Part shown: piece after piece, positions 7,955 to 14,905 of the stretch
How positions within the stretch are numbered: the first letter of the stretch is position 1
Layout of the letters: the number at the start of each line of letters is the position of its first letter
NCBI GenBank assembly: GCA_964568825.1
Contig: CAZMSA010000083.1
Span: 1-16,014, forward strand
Reading direction: 5' to 3'
Source: CAVVDT01 sp964568825
Lineage (GTDB): Bacteria > Pseudomonadota > Alphaproteobacteria > Rhizobiales > Aestuariivirgaceae
DNA length: 16,014 nucleotides
Program-made: the position numbers and the translations under genes
Notes under the pieces: model-generated
The model's input: only the letters and a program-made list of their open reading frames with translations
Database searches by the model: none
What the model was told of the DNA's origin: nothing

Positions 7955-8814
7955 TACTTTCCTCCTGCCCGCACATAGGCGATCCTGGCGGCGCGCGTCG
8001 CCAGCACGCCTGCAACTTTTTTCCTGAATTCCACCGTACCGCGCTTGTCGTCGATGGGACGGCACGCCGCGGTACACGCCGCGGCGAGTTTTTCCATCGC
8101 CTTTTCATCAAGCTTGGTACCGATAATGGCCTTGGCCGCCTTCGAGACCAGCAGCGCCGTCGGCGCCACCGCCCCTAGCGCCACGCGCGCCTTCTTGACG
8201 ACGCCCTTGGCATCGAGGGTCAGATTGACGCCGGCGCTCACCACCGCGATATCCATTTCGGAGCGCGGTATGAAGCGCAGATAGGCATCGCCCGAGCGCG
8301 CCGCAGGCTTGTCGAGAAGGATCGATTCGATGATCTCGCCCTTGCCCAGCGAGGTCTTGCCGGGGCCCGTCGTCACCTTGTCGATTGAGACCGTGCGCTT
8401 CTTCTTCGGCCCGGCGATCACCGCCTTGGCACCGGCCGCCACCAGCGCCGGCACGCTGTCGGCGGCGGGCGAGGCGTTGCACAGATTGCCGGCGATGGTG
8501 CAGCGGCTCTGTACCTGCTTGGAGCCGATGAGATTGGCGGCTTCGACCACGCCGGGCCAGGCCTTCTTCAAGGCGGCATTCTCTCCCAACGCCGCGCACG
8601 GCACCGCCGCGCCGATGCTGAAACCCTTGGCCGTCTTCTTGATGTCGCCAGCGCCCTTGACGGACTTGATGTCGACAATGAGCTGGGGCTCGATGAAGCC
8701 CCCCTTCATGCGCACCAATAGATCGGTGCCGCCGGCCAGAACGAAGGCTTGACCCTTCGCCTTTGCCAGGAGGCCAGCCGCCTCCTTCATCGAACTCGGA
8801 CGTGCGTAGTGCAT
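7954..8814 (-). CDS. Molybdenum hydroxylase medium (FAD) subunit
   Basis: The FAD-binding subunit of the three-part enzyme, which passes electrons to an acceptor. In 286 residues it shows the two FAD loops of the CoxM/XdhB family: LAGGTDLLVRMKGG (26-39) and TIAGNLCNASPAADS (106-120). The C-terminal CO dehydrogenase flavoprotein-like domain is about residues 175-280. The protein is unusually rich in lysine-containing turns (for example GPKKKRTVSIDK). AAGGGG seven bases before the ATG supports the start. It is the first gene of the minus-strand operon, after a 223-base gap that should hold the promoter, and its TAA overlaps the next start codon by one base. Confidence 0.93.
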   Translation of the reverse strand: MHYARPSSMKEAAGLLAKAKGQAFVLAGGTDLLVRMKGGFIEPQLIVDIKSVKGAGDIKKTAKGFSIGAAVPCAALGENAALKKAWPGVVEAANLIGSKQVQSRCTIAGNLCNASPAADSVPALVAAGAKAVIAGPKKKRTVSIDKVTTGPGKTSLGKGEIIESILLDKPAARSGDAYLRFIPRSEMDIAVVSAGVNLTLDAKGVVKKARVALGAVAPTALLVSKAAKAIIGTKLDEKAMEKLAAACTAACRPIDDKRGTVEFRKKVAGVLATRAARIAYVRAGGK

Positions 8815-9037
8815 TGGTCACCCCTTGCGCAGTAGCTGTACTCTCGCTTCCTTAGCCGGTCCTGCGGCAATCGGCTAGTCGCCGGGCACCATCTGGATGA
8901 ATTTTTCGTCCATTCGTTCACGTTTCAGGACTCTTCGAGGTCGAAACAGCCGCACCGGACCGGCAGTGTCGCAATGCCATAACATGGCAAGCCGCGATCG
9001 GTCGATCCATGCGCCATCTTGTCGGGGACGCATCCGT
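8815..9037 (-). promoter_or_regulatory. Intergenic region upstream of the Mo-hydroxylase operon
   Basis: A 223-base gap between the pncA stop and the start of the FAD subunit gene. It is the obvious place for the operon promoter. It holds a perfect inverted repeat, TGCCAT-aac-ATGGCA (8975-8989), about 160 bases before the start codon, and a weaker one, TAGCCG/CGGCTA (8853-8858 and 8872-8877). Either could be a regulator site. I could not identify a convincing -35/-10 pair. No gene is evident; a 12-codon frame at 8875-8913 lacks a ribosome binding site. Confidence 0.35.
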
Positions 9038-9673
9038 TCAGGCGATATCGTTGCTGGTGATGAGGCCGATGCCCAGACCGGCGAAGGCATCGCGCGTGGC
9101 CGCCGCCGTGCCGCCCATGTCGATGGCCCGGCAGGCATCCTCGATGACCAGTGTCTCAAACCGCTGCGCCTTGGCGTCCTCGGCCGAATAGCGCACGCAG
9201 TAGTCGAAGGCGAGACCGGCGCAGAAGATCCGGTCAAAACCGCGCTCGCGCAGATAGCCCGTCAGGCCGGTCGGGGTGCGCCGGTCGTTCTCGAAGAAGG
9301 CCGAATAGGAATCGATCTCGCGCCGGAAGCCTTTGCGGATCACCAGTTCCGCCTTCGCCCATCGCAGCGCCCGGTGAAACTCGGCCCCCGCCGTTGCCTG
9401 AACGCAGTGGTCGGGCCACAGGGTCTGGGGACCGTAGGGCATGTTGATCTCGCTGAAGGGCGCCGCATCGCCGTGCGCACTGGCAAACGAGTGATGGTGC
9501 GCGGGATGCCAGTCCTGGGTCAGCACCACATGGGAAAAGCGCTCGATGAGGCCGTTGATCGTCGTCACCACCTCATCGCCGCGCGGCACCGCCAGCGCCC
9601 CGCCGGGACAGAAATCGTTCTGCACGTCGATAACCAGCAAGAGATCGCGTGGCCCTGTCTTGATCACCGTCAT
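9038..9673 (-). CDS. pncA: Nicotinamidase / pyrazinamidase
   Basis: Hydrolyses nicotinamide to nicotinate and ammonia, normally in cytoplasmic NAD salvage. The 211-residue protein matches E. coli PncA throughout. The catalytic triad is D16 (IDVQNDF), K114 (IRKGF) and C159 (FDYCV). Metal ligands are D54 and H56 (QDWHPAHHH), H60 and H89 (WPDHCVQ). The DSYSAFFEND block (121-130) is also typical. GAGGAAA precedes the ATG. The gene lies between the palindromic repeats and the Mo-hydroxylase operon on the same strand. Whether it is co-regulated with that operon is unknown; nicotinate is a substrate of some Mo-hydroxylases, so a link is possible but unproven. Confidence 0.93.
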   Translation of the reverse strand: MTVIKTGPRDLLLVIDVQNDFCPGGALAVPRGDEVVTTINGLIERFSHVVLTQDWHPAHHHSFASAHGDAAPFSEINMPYGPQTLWPDHCVQATAGAEFHRALRWAKAELVIRKGFRREIDSYSAFFENDRRTPTGLTGYLRERGFDRIFCAGLAFDYCVRYSAEDAKAQRFETLVIEDACRAIDMGGTAAATRDAFAGLGIGLITSNDIA

Positions 9674-9700
9674 GTCGGTTTCCTCAACTTGCCGCCTCTA

Positions 9701-9748
9701 GATCAGCATGCCATTGGGTGGAATCACCCAATTGCATAAAAGCTGATC
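9701..9748. repeat. Long palindromic element between pncA and the dehydrogenase
   Basis: A long imperfect inverted repeat. The outer arms are GATCAGC (9701-9707) and GCTGATC (9742-9748). The next segment is ATGC against GCAT. The core is ATTGGGTG (9713-9720), loop GAAT, CACCCAAT (9725-9732). An AAAA bulge (9738-9741) and one C/T mismatch interrupt the stem. It lies between two minus-strand genes, about 25 bases after the dehydrogenase stop, and could stop transcription or stabilise the mRNA end. It resembles palindromic units I recall from rhizobial intergenic regions and sits directly beside a second such unit. Confidence 0.7.
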
Positions 9749-9760
9749 GATTCCAATATG

Positions 9761-9813
9761 TTGAGCATGATGTTATCCGAAAGGTGGTTTCCACTTTTCG
9801 GCATCATGCTCAA
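9761..9813. repeat. Rhizobial-type palindromic repeat overlapping a gene end
   Basis: A 53-base hairpin element. TTGAGCATGATG (9761-9772) pairs perfectly with CATCATGCTCAA (9802-9813). TTAT (9773-9776) is a one-sided bulge. CCGAAAGGTGG (9777-9787) pairs with CCACTTTTCGG (9791-9801) apart from one G/T pair, and the loop is TTT. The pattern GAGCATGAT...CCGAAA...TTTTCGG...ATCATGCTC is one I recall as abundant in Rhizobium, Mesorhizobium and Bradyrhizobium genomes (RIME-like mosaic elements). The stop codon of the FAD/Fe-S dehydrogenase (TAA, 9775-9773) is inside the bulge, so the repeat encodes the last residues of that protein. Confidence 0.8.
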
Positions 9814-12724
9814 GGGCCCGATCGAGCAACCGCGCCACATGCAACGCCTCACGCCCGATACCATCGTTGATCTGATGACGGCAACTGGTGCCGTCGGCGG
9901 CGATGAGGTCGCCCGAACCTGCCATGCGCAGCGCCGGCAGCAGCGACAATTCCGCCATGGCCATCGAATGATCGTAGGTGTCCGCCCCATAGCCGAAGGC
10001 GCCTGCCATGCCGCAGCAACCGGACTCGATGATCCGCACATCGAGCCCCGGCACCGTCTTCAGCACCGCCTCGACCGCCCCCGTCGCCGCGAACGCCTTT
10101 TGATGGCAATGGTGATGCACATGCGCCACCCTGCCGCCCTGATCGGCATAGGGCAGGCGGGCCCCGTCGGCGATGAGGATTTCCTCCATCAGGAAGGCCG
10201 CCGCGGCGAGTGGCTTCACTTCGGTTGCGGGCAGCAGGCTTGAGAATTCGTCGCGGAAGGTGAAAAGACACGACGGCTCCAGCCCGGCAATGCGGGCGCC
10301 CGCCGCAACGAACGGCGCCAGCGCATCGAGCGTGCGTCTGGCCTCGCGCCGGGCCTCATCGACCAGGCCGGCCGACAGGAAGGTGCGCCCGCAGCATAAA
10401 GGCCGCCCGCCGCCCGCCGCTTCGACCCGGTGGAGCCGGTAGCCGGCGGCTTGCAGCACCCGTTCGGCAGCGTTCAGGTTTTCCGGTTCGAAGTGGCGGT
10501 TGAAGGTATCGCCGAACAGCACCAGATCGCGACCGTCGCCGACCACGTCGGAAACGACCGCCGGTTTGCCCAACTGACGCCACGGCCTTTGCCATTGCGG
10601 CAGCGAGCGCCGCGCGCTCAGTCCCAGCAGGCGTTCGCTCAATCGCGCCAGTCCGGGAACCCGGTCGCGCAACCCCAGGAGCGGCGCCAGCGGCGCGGCC
10701 AGCGCTGCATAGCGCGGCAGCCAGGCGATCAGCCGGTCCTTCAGCGGCAGGCCGTGGCGGGCGTGATAATGGGAGAGGAACTCGATCTTCATGCGCGCCA
10801 TGTCGACACCGGTCGGACACTCGCGCCGGCAGCCTTTGCACGAAACGCACAGATCGAGGGCTTCCTTCATCTGCGGCGAGGTGAAGGCATCGGCGCCGAG
10901 CTGGCCTGAGATCGCCAGCCTCAGCGTATTGGCCCGCCCCCGCGTGGCATGCTGCTCGTTGCGGGTTACCCGGTAGGAGGGGCACATGACCCCCGTCGAC
11001 AACTGCCGGCAGGTGCCGTTGTTGTTGCACATCTCCACCGCCCCGCCGAAACCGCCCCAAGGCGACCAGTCGAGCGCCGGTTCCCGAGGTTCCGACACCC
11101 GATAGCCCGGCTTGAACCGCATCAGCGTGCGATCGTCCATGGCGTAGGGGCGCACGATCTTGCCCGGATTGAGCCGGCCTTCAGGGTCGAACCCGTCTTT
11201 CACCATTTCGAATGCCTTGATCAGCCGGACCCCGAACATCTTTTCATGTAGCCCTGAGCGCGAGATGCCATCGCCATGCTCGCCCGAATGCGAGCCCTTG
11301 AAGCGCCGCACCAGATCGGTTGCCGCCTCGGCGATCTCGCGCATCGCCCTGACCCCCTCGGCACCCTTGAGGTCGAGGATCGGCCGCACATGCAGACAGC
11401 CGACCGAAGCGTGCGCGTACCAGGTGCCACGGGTGCCGTGGCGGGCGAAGAGTTCGGTGATGGCATCGGTATAATCAGCCAGGCTGTCGAGCGGCACGGA
11501 GCAATCCTCGATGAACGACACCGGCTTGGCGTCGCCCTTCATCGACATCATGATGTTGAGGCACGCCTCGCGCATGTTCCACACCTGGCGCTGCCGCCCC
11601 GGTTCCACCACCTCGACGACCGCATCGGCAAAATCGTGATCGGCCATGCACTGATCGAGGCGCTTCAGGTCTCGCTTCAGGCTGTCGGCATCGTCGCCAG
11701 CGAACTCGACGACCAGCAGGCAGTCGGGATTGCCTCTGGTGATGTCATCAAGCGTCGCCTGGAACAGGGGATTGCCGGCCCCCAGCCTCAGGATGTTGTT
11801 GTCCACCAGTTCCACCGCAACGGGTCCCAACCCGACCAGATGCCGGGTCGTCTCCATGGCGGAACGAAAGCTCGGGAAATGACACACCCCCATGACCCGG
11901 TGGGCGGGCAACGGCGACAACGCCAGGGTGATGCCGGTACTCACCGCCAGGGTGCCTTCCGAGCCCACCAGCAGGTGCGACAGGTTGGGATGCTCGACCA
12001 ACAGTTCATCGAGGTTGTAGCCACCGACGCGGCGCTGCACCTTGGGGAACATGCGCTCGATCTCATCGCGCTCACGCCCCGCCAGCCCCACCATGTCGCC
12101 CATCAGCGCCCGCACCCGGTCAGAGCCCTGAAAACCGCCCGGCGGCGCATTGGCCGCGGCCGGACCGAGCGAAAACGCCTCGCCGTCCGCCAGCAGGGCG
12201 CGGATCGCGGTGACATTGTCCACCATCTTGCCGTAACGGATCGAGCGCGCGCCGCAGGAATTGTTGCCGGCCATGCCGCCGATGGTGCAGCGGCTGGCGG
12301 TGGAGGGTTCCACCGGAAAGAACAGCCCATCGGCCTTTACCCGGGCATTGAGCTGTTCGAGCACCACCCCCGGTTCGACCGTGACGCTGGCCGCTGCGGC
12401 GTCATAGGCGGTGATCCGATTGAGATGGCGGCTCATGTCGAGGATGAGGCCGGCGCCGATCGGCTGGCCGTTCTGCGAGGTGCCGCCACCGCGCGCAATG
12501 ACACTGACGCCATGCTCACCGGCGATCTTCAGAGCGGCCTCGATGTCGGCCTCCGACTTCGGGAACGCCACCCCTTGCGGCATGATCTGGTATATTGAGG
12601 CATCGCTGGCGTAGCGCCCGCGTGTAAAAGCATCGAACGCCACCTCGCCTTCGAGTGCGTCATGCAGACGGCGCTCCAGGGTGGCATCGGTGCTTGTGCT
12701 GTTGGCGACTTCGAGAGCGACCAT
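9773..12724 (-). CDS. FAD-linked and Fe-S dehydrogenase, YdiJ / D-2-hydroxyacid dehydrogenase type
   Basis: A 983-residue fusion enzyme that likely oxidises a D-2-hydroxyacid to the 2-oxoacid; E. coli YdiJ acts on D-2-hydroxyglutarate. In order it has a PCMH-type FAD domain (about 45-265, with IARGGGTSQNG at 77-87 and GNNSCGARSIRYGK at 153-166) and a FAD-oxidase C domain (about 270-525, with ASVGCLHVRP at 439-448 and HSGEHGDGISRS at 479-490). A ferredoxin-like region follows, with C566, C572 and C581-P and then CVSCKGCRRECP (626-637). Two CCG-type domains complete it (CCGR 777-780; HHHCHQK 870-876; GCCGMAG 902-908). The gene starts 12 bases after gntR, so it is probably autoregulated by it. 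The last 13 or so residues (LEHDAEKWKPPFG) are encoded by the palindromic repeat. Confidence 0.92.
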   Translation of the reverse strand: MVALEVANSTSTDATLERRLHDALEGEVAFDAFTRGRYASDASIYQIMPQGVAFPKSEADIEAALKIAGEHGVSVIARGGGTSQNGQPIGAGLILDMSRHLNRITAYDAAAASVTVEPGVVLEQLNARVKADGLFFPVEPSTASRCTIGGMAGNNSCGARSIRYGKMVDNVTAIRALLADGEAFSLGPAAANAPPGGFQGSDRVRALMGDMVGLAGRERDEIERMFPKVQRRVGGYNLDELLVEHPNLSHLLVGSEGTLAVSTGITLALSPLPAHRVMGVCHFPSFRSAMETTRHLVGLGPVAVELVDNNILRLGAGNPLFQATLDDITRGNPDCLLVVEFAGDDADSLKRDLKRLDQCMADHDFADAVVEVVEPGRQRQVWNMREACLNIMMSMKGDAKPVSFIEDCSVPLDSLADYTDAITELFARHGTRGTWYAHASVGCLHVRPILDLKGAEGVRAMREIAEAATDLVRRFKGSHSGEHGDGISRSGLHEKMFGVRLIKAFEMVKDGFDPEGRLNPGKIVRPYAMDDRTLMRFKPGYRVSEPREPALDWSPWGGFGGAVEMCNNNGTCRQLSTGVMCPSYRVTRNEQHATRGRANTLRLAISGQLGADAFTSPQMKEALDLCVSCKGCRRECPTGVDMARMKIEFLSHYHARHGLPLKDRLIAWLPRYAALAAPLAPLLGLRDRVPGLARLSERLLGLSARRSLPQWQRPWRQLGKPAVVSDVVGDGRDLVLFGDTFNRHFEPENLNAAERVLQAAGYRLHRVEAAGGGRPLCCGRTFLSAGLVDEARREARRTLDALAPFVAAGARIAGLEPSCLFTFRDEFSSLLPATEVKPLAAAAFLMEEILIADGARLPYADQGGRVAHVHHHCHQKAFAATGAVEAVLKTVPGLDVRIIESGCCGMAGAFGYGADTYDHSMAMAELSLLPALRMAGSGDLIAADGTSCRHQINDGIGREALHVARLLDRALEHDAEKWKPPFG

Positions 12725-12736
12725 GGTGGCCTGAAC

Positions 12737-13411
12737 CTAGATATCGCTGCCGGACAAGAGCGACTTGAGCTTGTTCTCGAAGTGCTCCTTCATCAGCCGG
12801 CCGAGGCGCCCGCCGTCGCGCTGCTGCAAGGCATCGGCGATCGCTTCATGCTCGCCGATCGCCGCCCGCCAGCGCCGCTTTTCCAGGTTGGCCGTGTAGC
12901 GCGCCCGGTAGATGCGCCCGGCAAGTGCTGCATGCTGCTGCAACAGCGTCTTGTTGCCGGCGGCCGCCAGAATGGCCATGTGGATTGCCTGGTTGATCTC
13001 GAAATAGCGCGGCCGGTCACCGGCCTCGTAGGTGACCCGCAAGCCTTTGGTCAGGGCGACGATCTTGGCCACCTCTTCAGGCCCCGCCCGAGCCGCGGCA
13101 AGTTCGCCCGCCACCCCTTCAAGTGCTGCAATGATCGGGAAGATCTCGGCTAGTTCCTCCGGGGTCTGCCGCGACACCATGGCGCCGCGATTGGGCAGGA
13201 GACGCACGAAACCTTCCGCCGCCAGCACCTTCAGGGCCTCGCGCACCGGCGTGCGTGACACTCCGAAACGCACGGTCAGTTCCCGCTCCGGCACTTTCTC
13301 GCCGGCCTTCAGGTCGCCCTCCATGATCATGCGGCGGATCCGGTCGGTCAGTTCGACCGCCAGCACCGGGCGGACGAGATGGTTCTCGTTTCGGACTTCC
13401 TGCAGGCTCAT
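12737..13411 (-). CDS. GntR-family regulator, FadR/FCD subfamily
   Basis: A ligand-responsive DNA-binding regulator of 224 residues. The winged helix-turn-helix covers about 17-82, with the recognition helix in FGVSRTPVREALKVLAAEG (49-67) and the wing at LLPNRGAMVS. The all-helical FCD ligand domain covers about 88-215 and keeps the usual metal/ligand residues: N140 with H144 (EINQAIH), H188 (GEHEA) and H210 (KEHFENK). Members usually repress organic-acid catabolic genes until a carboxylate is bound. It is the first gene of the minus-strand unit with the dehydrogenase and is divergent from the aminotransferase/TRAP genes, so it probably controls both arms through the palindromes in between. 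Confidence 0.93.
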   Translation of the reverse strand: MSLQEVRNENHLVRPVLAVELTDRIRRMIMEGDLKAGEKVPERELTVRFGVSRTPVREALKVLAAEGFVRLLPNRGAMVSRQTPEELAEIFPIIAALEGVAGELAAARAGPEEVAKIVALTKGLRVTYEAGDRPRYFEINQAIHMAILAAAGNKTLLQQHAALAGRIYRARYTANLEKRRWRAAIGEHEAIADALQQRDGGRLGRLMKEHFENKLKSLLSGSDI

Positions 13412-13436
13412 GGCTTCGTTCCCGTTGACCGGCGCG

Positions 13437-13451
13437 GGTCCGTCACGGACC
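13437..13451. promoter_or_regulatory. Perfect inverted repeat GGTCCGT-c-ACGGACC
   Basis: A 15-base perfect inverted repeat with a one-base centre, 26 bases before the gntR start codon. It would lie in the gntR leader or promoter. It could be a second operator for the GntR protein, since FadR-type sites are often GGTC/GACC-like, or a leader hairpin. No experimental or comparative support is available here. Confidence 0.45.
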
Positions 13452-13479
13452 GCCCACCAAAATTAACGCCTACCGCCTC

Positions 13480-13509
13480 TTGACTCAATAATGAATTCAT
13501 AATTCAAAT
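13480..13509 (+). promoter_or_regulatory. Possible promoter for the aminotransferase/TRAP genes
   Basis: TTGACT (13480-13485) matches the -35 consensus at five of six positions. With an 18-base spacer the -10 would be TCAAAT (13504-13509), which is weak. A better -10-like hexamer, CATAAT (13498-13503), is too close to that -35. The proposed elements overlap the palindrome at 13496-13515, which suits repression by a bound GntR dimer. The start codon at 13616 would leave a leader of about 100 bases. Confidence 0.3.
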
Positions 13510-13515
13510 TATGAA
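13491..13515. promoter_or_regulatory. AT-rich palindromic operator candidate
   Basis: Two overlapping palindromes: ATGAATTCAT (13491-13500) and the perfect 20-base repeat TTCATAATT-ca-AATTATGAA (13496-13515). They lie in the gap between gntR and the divergent aminotransferase gene, in a strikingly AT-rich patch of an otherwise GC-rich window. The size and two-fold symmetry suit a dimeric winged-helix regulator. GntR is the best candidate because its own gene flanks the site. Confidence 0.6.
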
Positions 13516-13615
13516 CGCAAATGAACCGAACTGGCAAGTGGTGCCCAAGCGGGGTCTGCTGTCCGGCAGCAGCGGTCGATGCCAGCCTTGCCGGGCTCTC
13601 GGGAGGAACGAATAA

Positions 13616-14815
13616 GTGGCTTACAAATCCGGACGGCATTTCCTGCAGATACCCGGACCCACGAACGTGCCGGACCGGGTGTTGCGGGCCATCGACATGC
13701 CCACCATCGACCATCGCGGGCCCACCTTCCAGGCCCTCACCAAACGCATCCTGTCGGGTCTTGGGGGCATTTTCCGAACCCAACAACCGGTCATCATCTT
13801 CCCCGCCTCGGGCACCGGTGCCTGGGAGGCGGCGCTGGTCAACACGCTGTCGCCGGGCGATCCTGTCCTGATGTACGAGACCGGCCATTTCGCCAGCCTG
13901 TGGAAGCGGCTGGTCGAACGGCTGGGGCTGGTGCCTGAATTCCTTCCCGGCGACTGGCGCAGCGGCGCCGATGCCGCCGCCATCGCCGCCCGCCTAAAGG
14001 ACGACAAGGCAAAGCGGATCAAGGCCGTCTGCGTCGTCCACAACGAGACCTCGACCGGCTGCGTCACCGACGTCGTCGCCGTGCGTCGCGCCATCGACGA
14101 CGCCGGCCATCCAGCGCTCTTGATGGTCGACACCATTTCCTCGCTAGCCTCCATCGACTACCGCCACGACGAATGGGGTGTCGATGTCACCGTTGCCGGG
14201 TCGCAGAAGGGCTTGATGCTGCCGCCGGGCCTGTCGTTCAACGCCGTCTCGCCCAAGGCGCTCGCTGCCTCGAAATCCGCCCGCCTCGCCCGATCCTACT
14301 GGGCCTGGGACGACATGCTGGCGCTCAACGACAAGGGCTTTTTCCCCTACACGCCCTCGACCAACCTTCTCTACGGCCTTACCGAGGCCATCGACATGCT
14401 GGGCGAAGAGGGCCTCGATGCCGTCTTCGCCCGCCATCAGCGCCACGCCGAGGCCACCCGGCGCGCCGTCAGGGCCTGGGGGCTTGAAATCCTGTGCCGC
14501 AAGGAGAGCGAATATTCCGGCTCCCTGACGGCCGTCGTCATGCCCGAGGGCCATAGCGCCGATCAATTCCGCAAGGTGGTGCTCGATGCCTATGACTTAT
14601 CGCTCGGCTCCGGTCTCGGCCGGCTGGCCGACAAGGTGTTCCGCATCGGCCATCTCGGCGATTTCAACGACCTTACCCTTGCCGGCACCCTGGCCGGCGT
14701 CGAGATGGGCCTGGCACGGGCCGGCGTCCCTTGCCGCTCGGGCGGGGCGCAGGCCGCCATCGACTTCCTGCGCGCCGACGCCGGATCATCGCAAGGGCGC
14801 CAGGCGGCGGAATAG
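13616..14815 (+). CDS. Class V aminotransferase, serine/alanine-glyoxylate type
   Basis: A PLP enzyme that transfers an amino group to glyoxylate or a related 2-oxoacid, with serine, alanine or aspartate as likely donor. The 399-residue protein has GPTNVPDRVLRA near the N-terminus (14-25) and the PLP phosphate loop SGTG (65-68). It also has the cofactor-nitrogen aspartate in VDTISSL (D172) and the Schiff-base lysine in AGSQKGLMLPPGL (K198). The closest named family is serine-glyoxylate aminotransferase. The aspartate-glyoxylate enzyme BhcA of the beta-hydroxyaspartate cycle belongs to the same family and cannot be excluded by eye. The start is GTG, supported by GGGAGG nine to ten bases before it; no in-frame ATG lies nearby. 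It is followed by TRAP transporter genes. Confidence 0.9.
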   Translation: MAYKSGRHFLQIPGPTNVPDRVLRAIDMPTIDHRGPTFQALTKRILSGLGGIFRTQQPVIIFPASGTGAWEAALVNTLSPGDPVLMYETGHFASLWKRLVERLGLVPEFLPGDWRSGADAAAIAARLKDDKAKRIKAVCVVHNETSTGCVTDVVAVRRAIDDAGHPALLMVDTISSLASIDYRHDEWGVDVTVAGSQKGLMLPPGLSFNAVSPKALAASKSARLARSYWAWDDMLALNDKGFFPYTPSTNLLYGLTEAIDMLGEEGLDAVFARHQRHAEATRRAVRAWGLEILCRKESEYSGSLTAVVMPEGHSADQFRKVVLDAYDLSLGSGLGRLADKVFRIGHLGDFNDLTLAGTLAGVEMGLARAGVPCRSGGAQAAIDFLRADAGSSQGRQAAE

Positions 14816-14905
14816 GAACGAGGCACTGGTTTCAAAGCTGATGCTTTTGCAAAGACGGCAAAAATGCCGACAGTCCGTTAACCCGTCAAACCAGGGAGGA
14901 ATGAC
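14816..14905 (+). other. Spacer between aminotransferase and dctP genes
   Basis: A 90-base gap within the probable operon. It contains a small hairpin, CGGCA-aaaa-TGCCG (14856-14869), without a following T-run, and a strong ribosome binding site GGGAGGA just before the dctP ATG. The hairpin may be an mRNA processing or stability signal, or chance. A separate promoter for the TRAP genes cannot be excluded. Confidence 0.35.

Noticed and set aside
5213..8814. Reading the Mo-hydroxylase as CO dehydrogenase (coxMSL)
   Set aside because: Gene order fits, but the active-site loop is AYRAPSAP rather than AYRCSFR or AYRGAGR, so no cox symbols were given.
8875..8913. A 12-codon frame (MDEKFIQMVPGD) upstream of the Mo-hydroxylase operon as a leader peptide
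   Set aside because: No ribosome binding site, and no attenuator-like hairpin with a T-run follows it.
11276..12598. Plus-strand frame of 440 codons inside the FAD/Fe-S dehydrogenase gene
   Set aside because: A shadow of the FAD domains; the minus-strand frame carries all the cofactor motifs.
13616..14815. Naming the aminotransferase bhcA and the locus a beta-hydroxyaspartate cycle
   Set aside because: The family is right, but no hydroxyaspartate aldolase, dehydratase or iminosuccinate reductase gene is visible, and the regulator is GntR/FCD.
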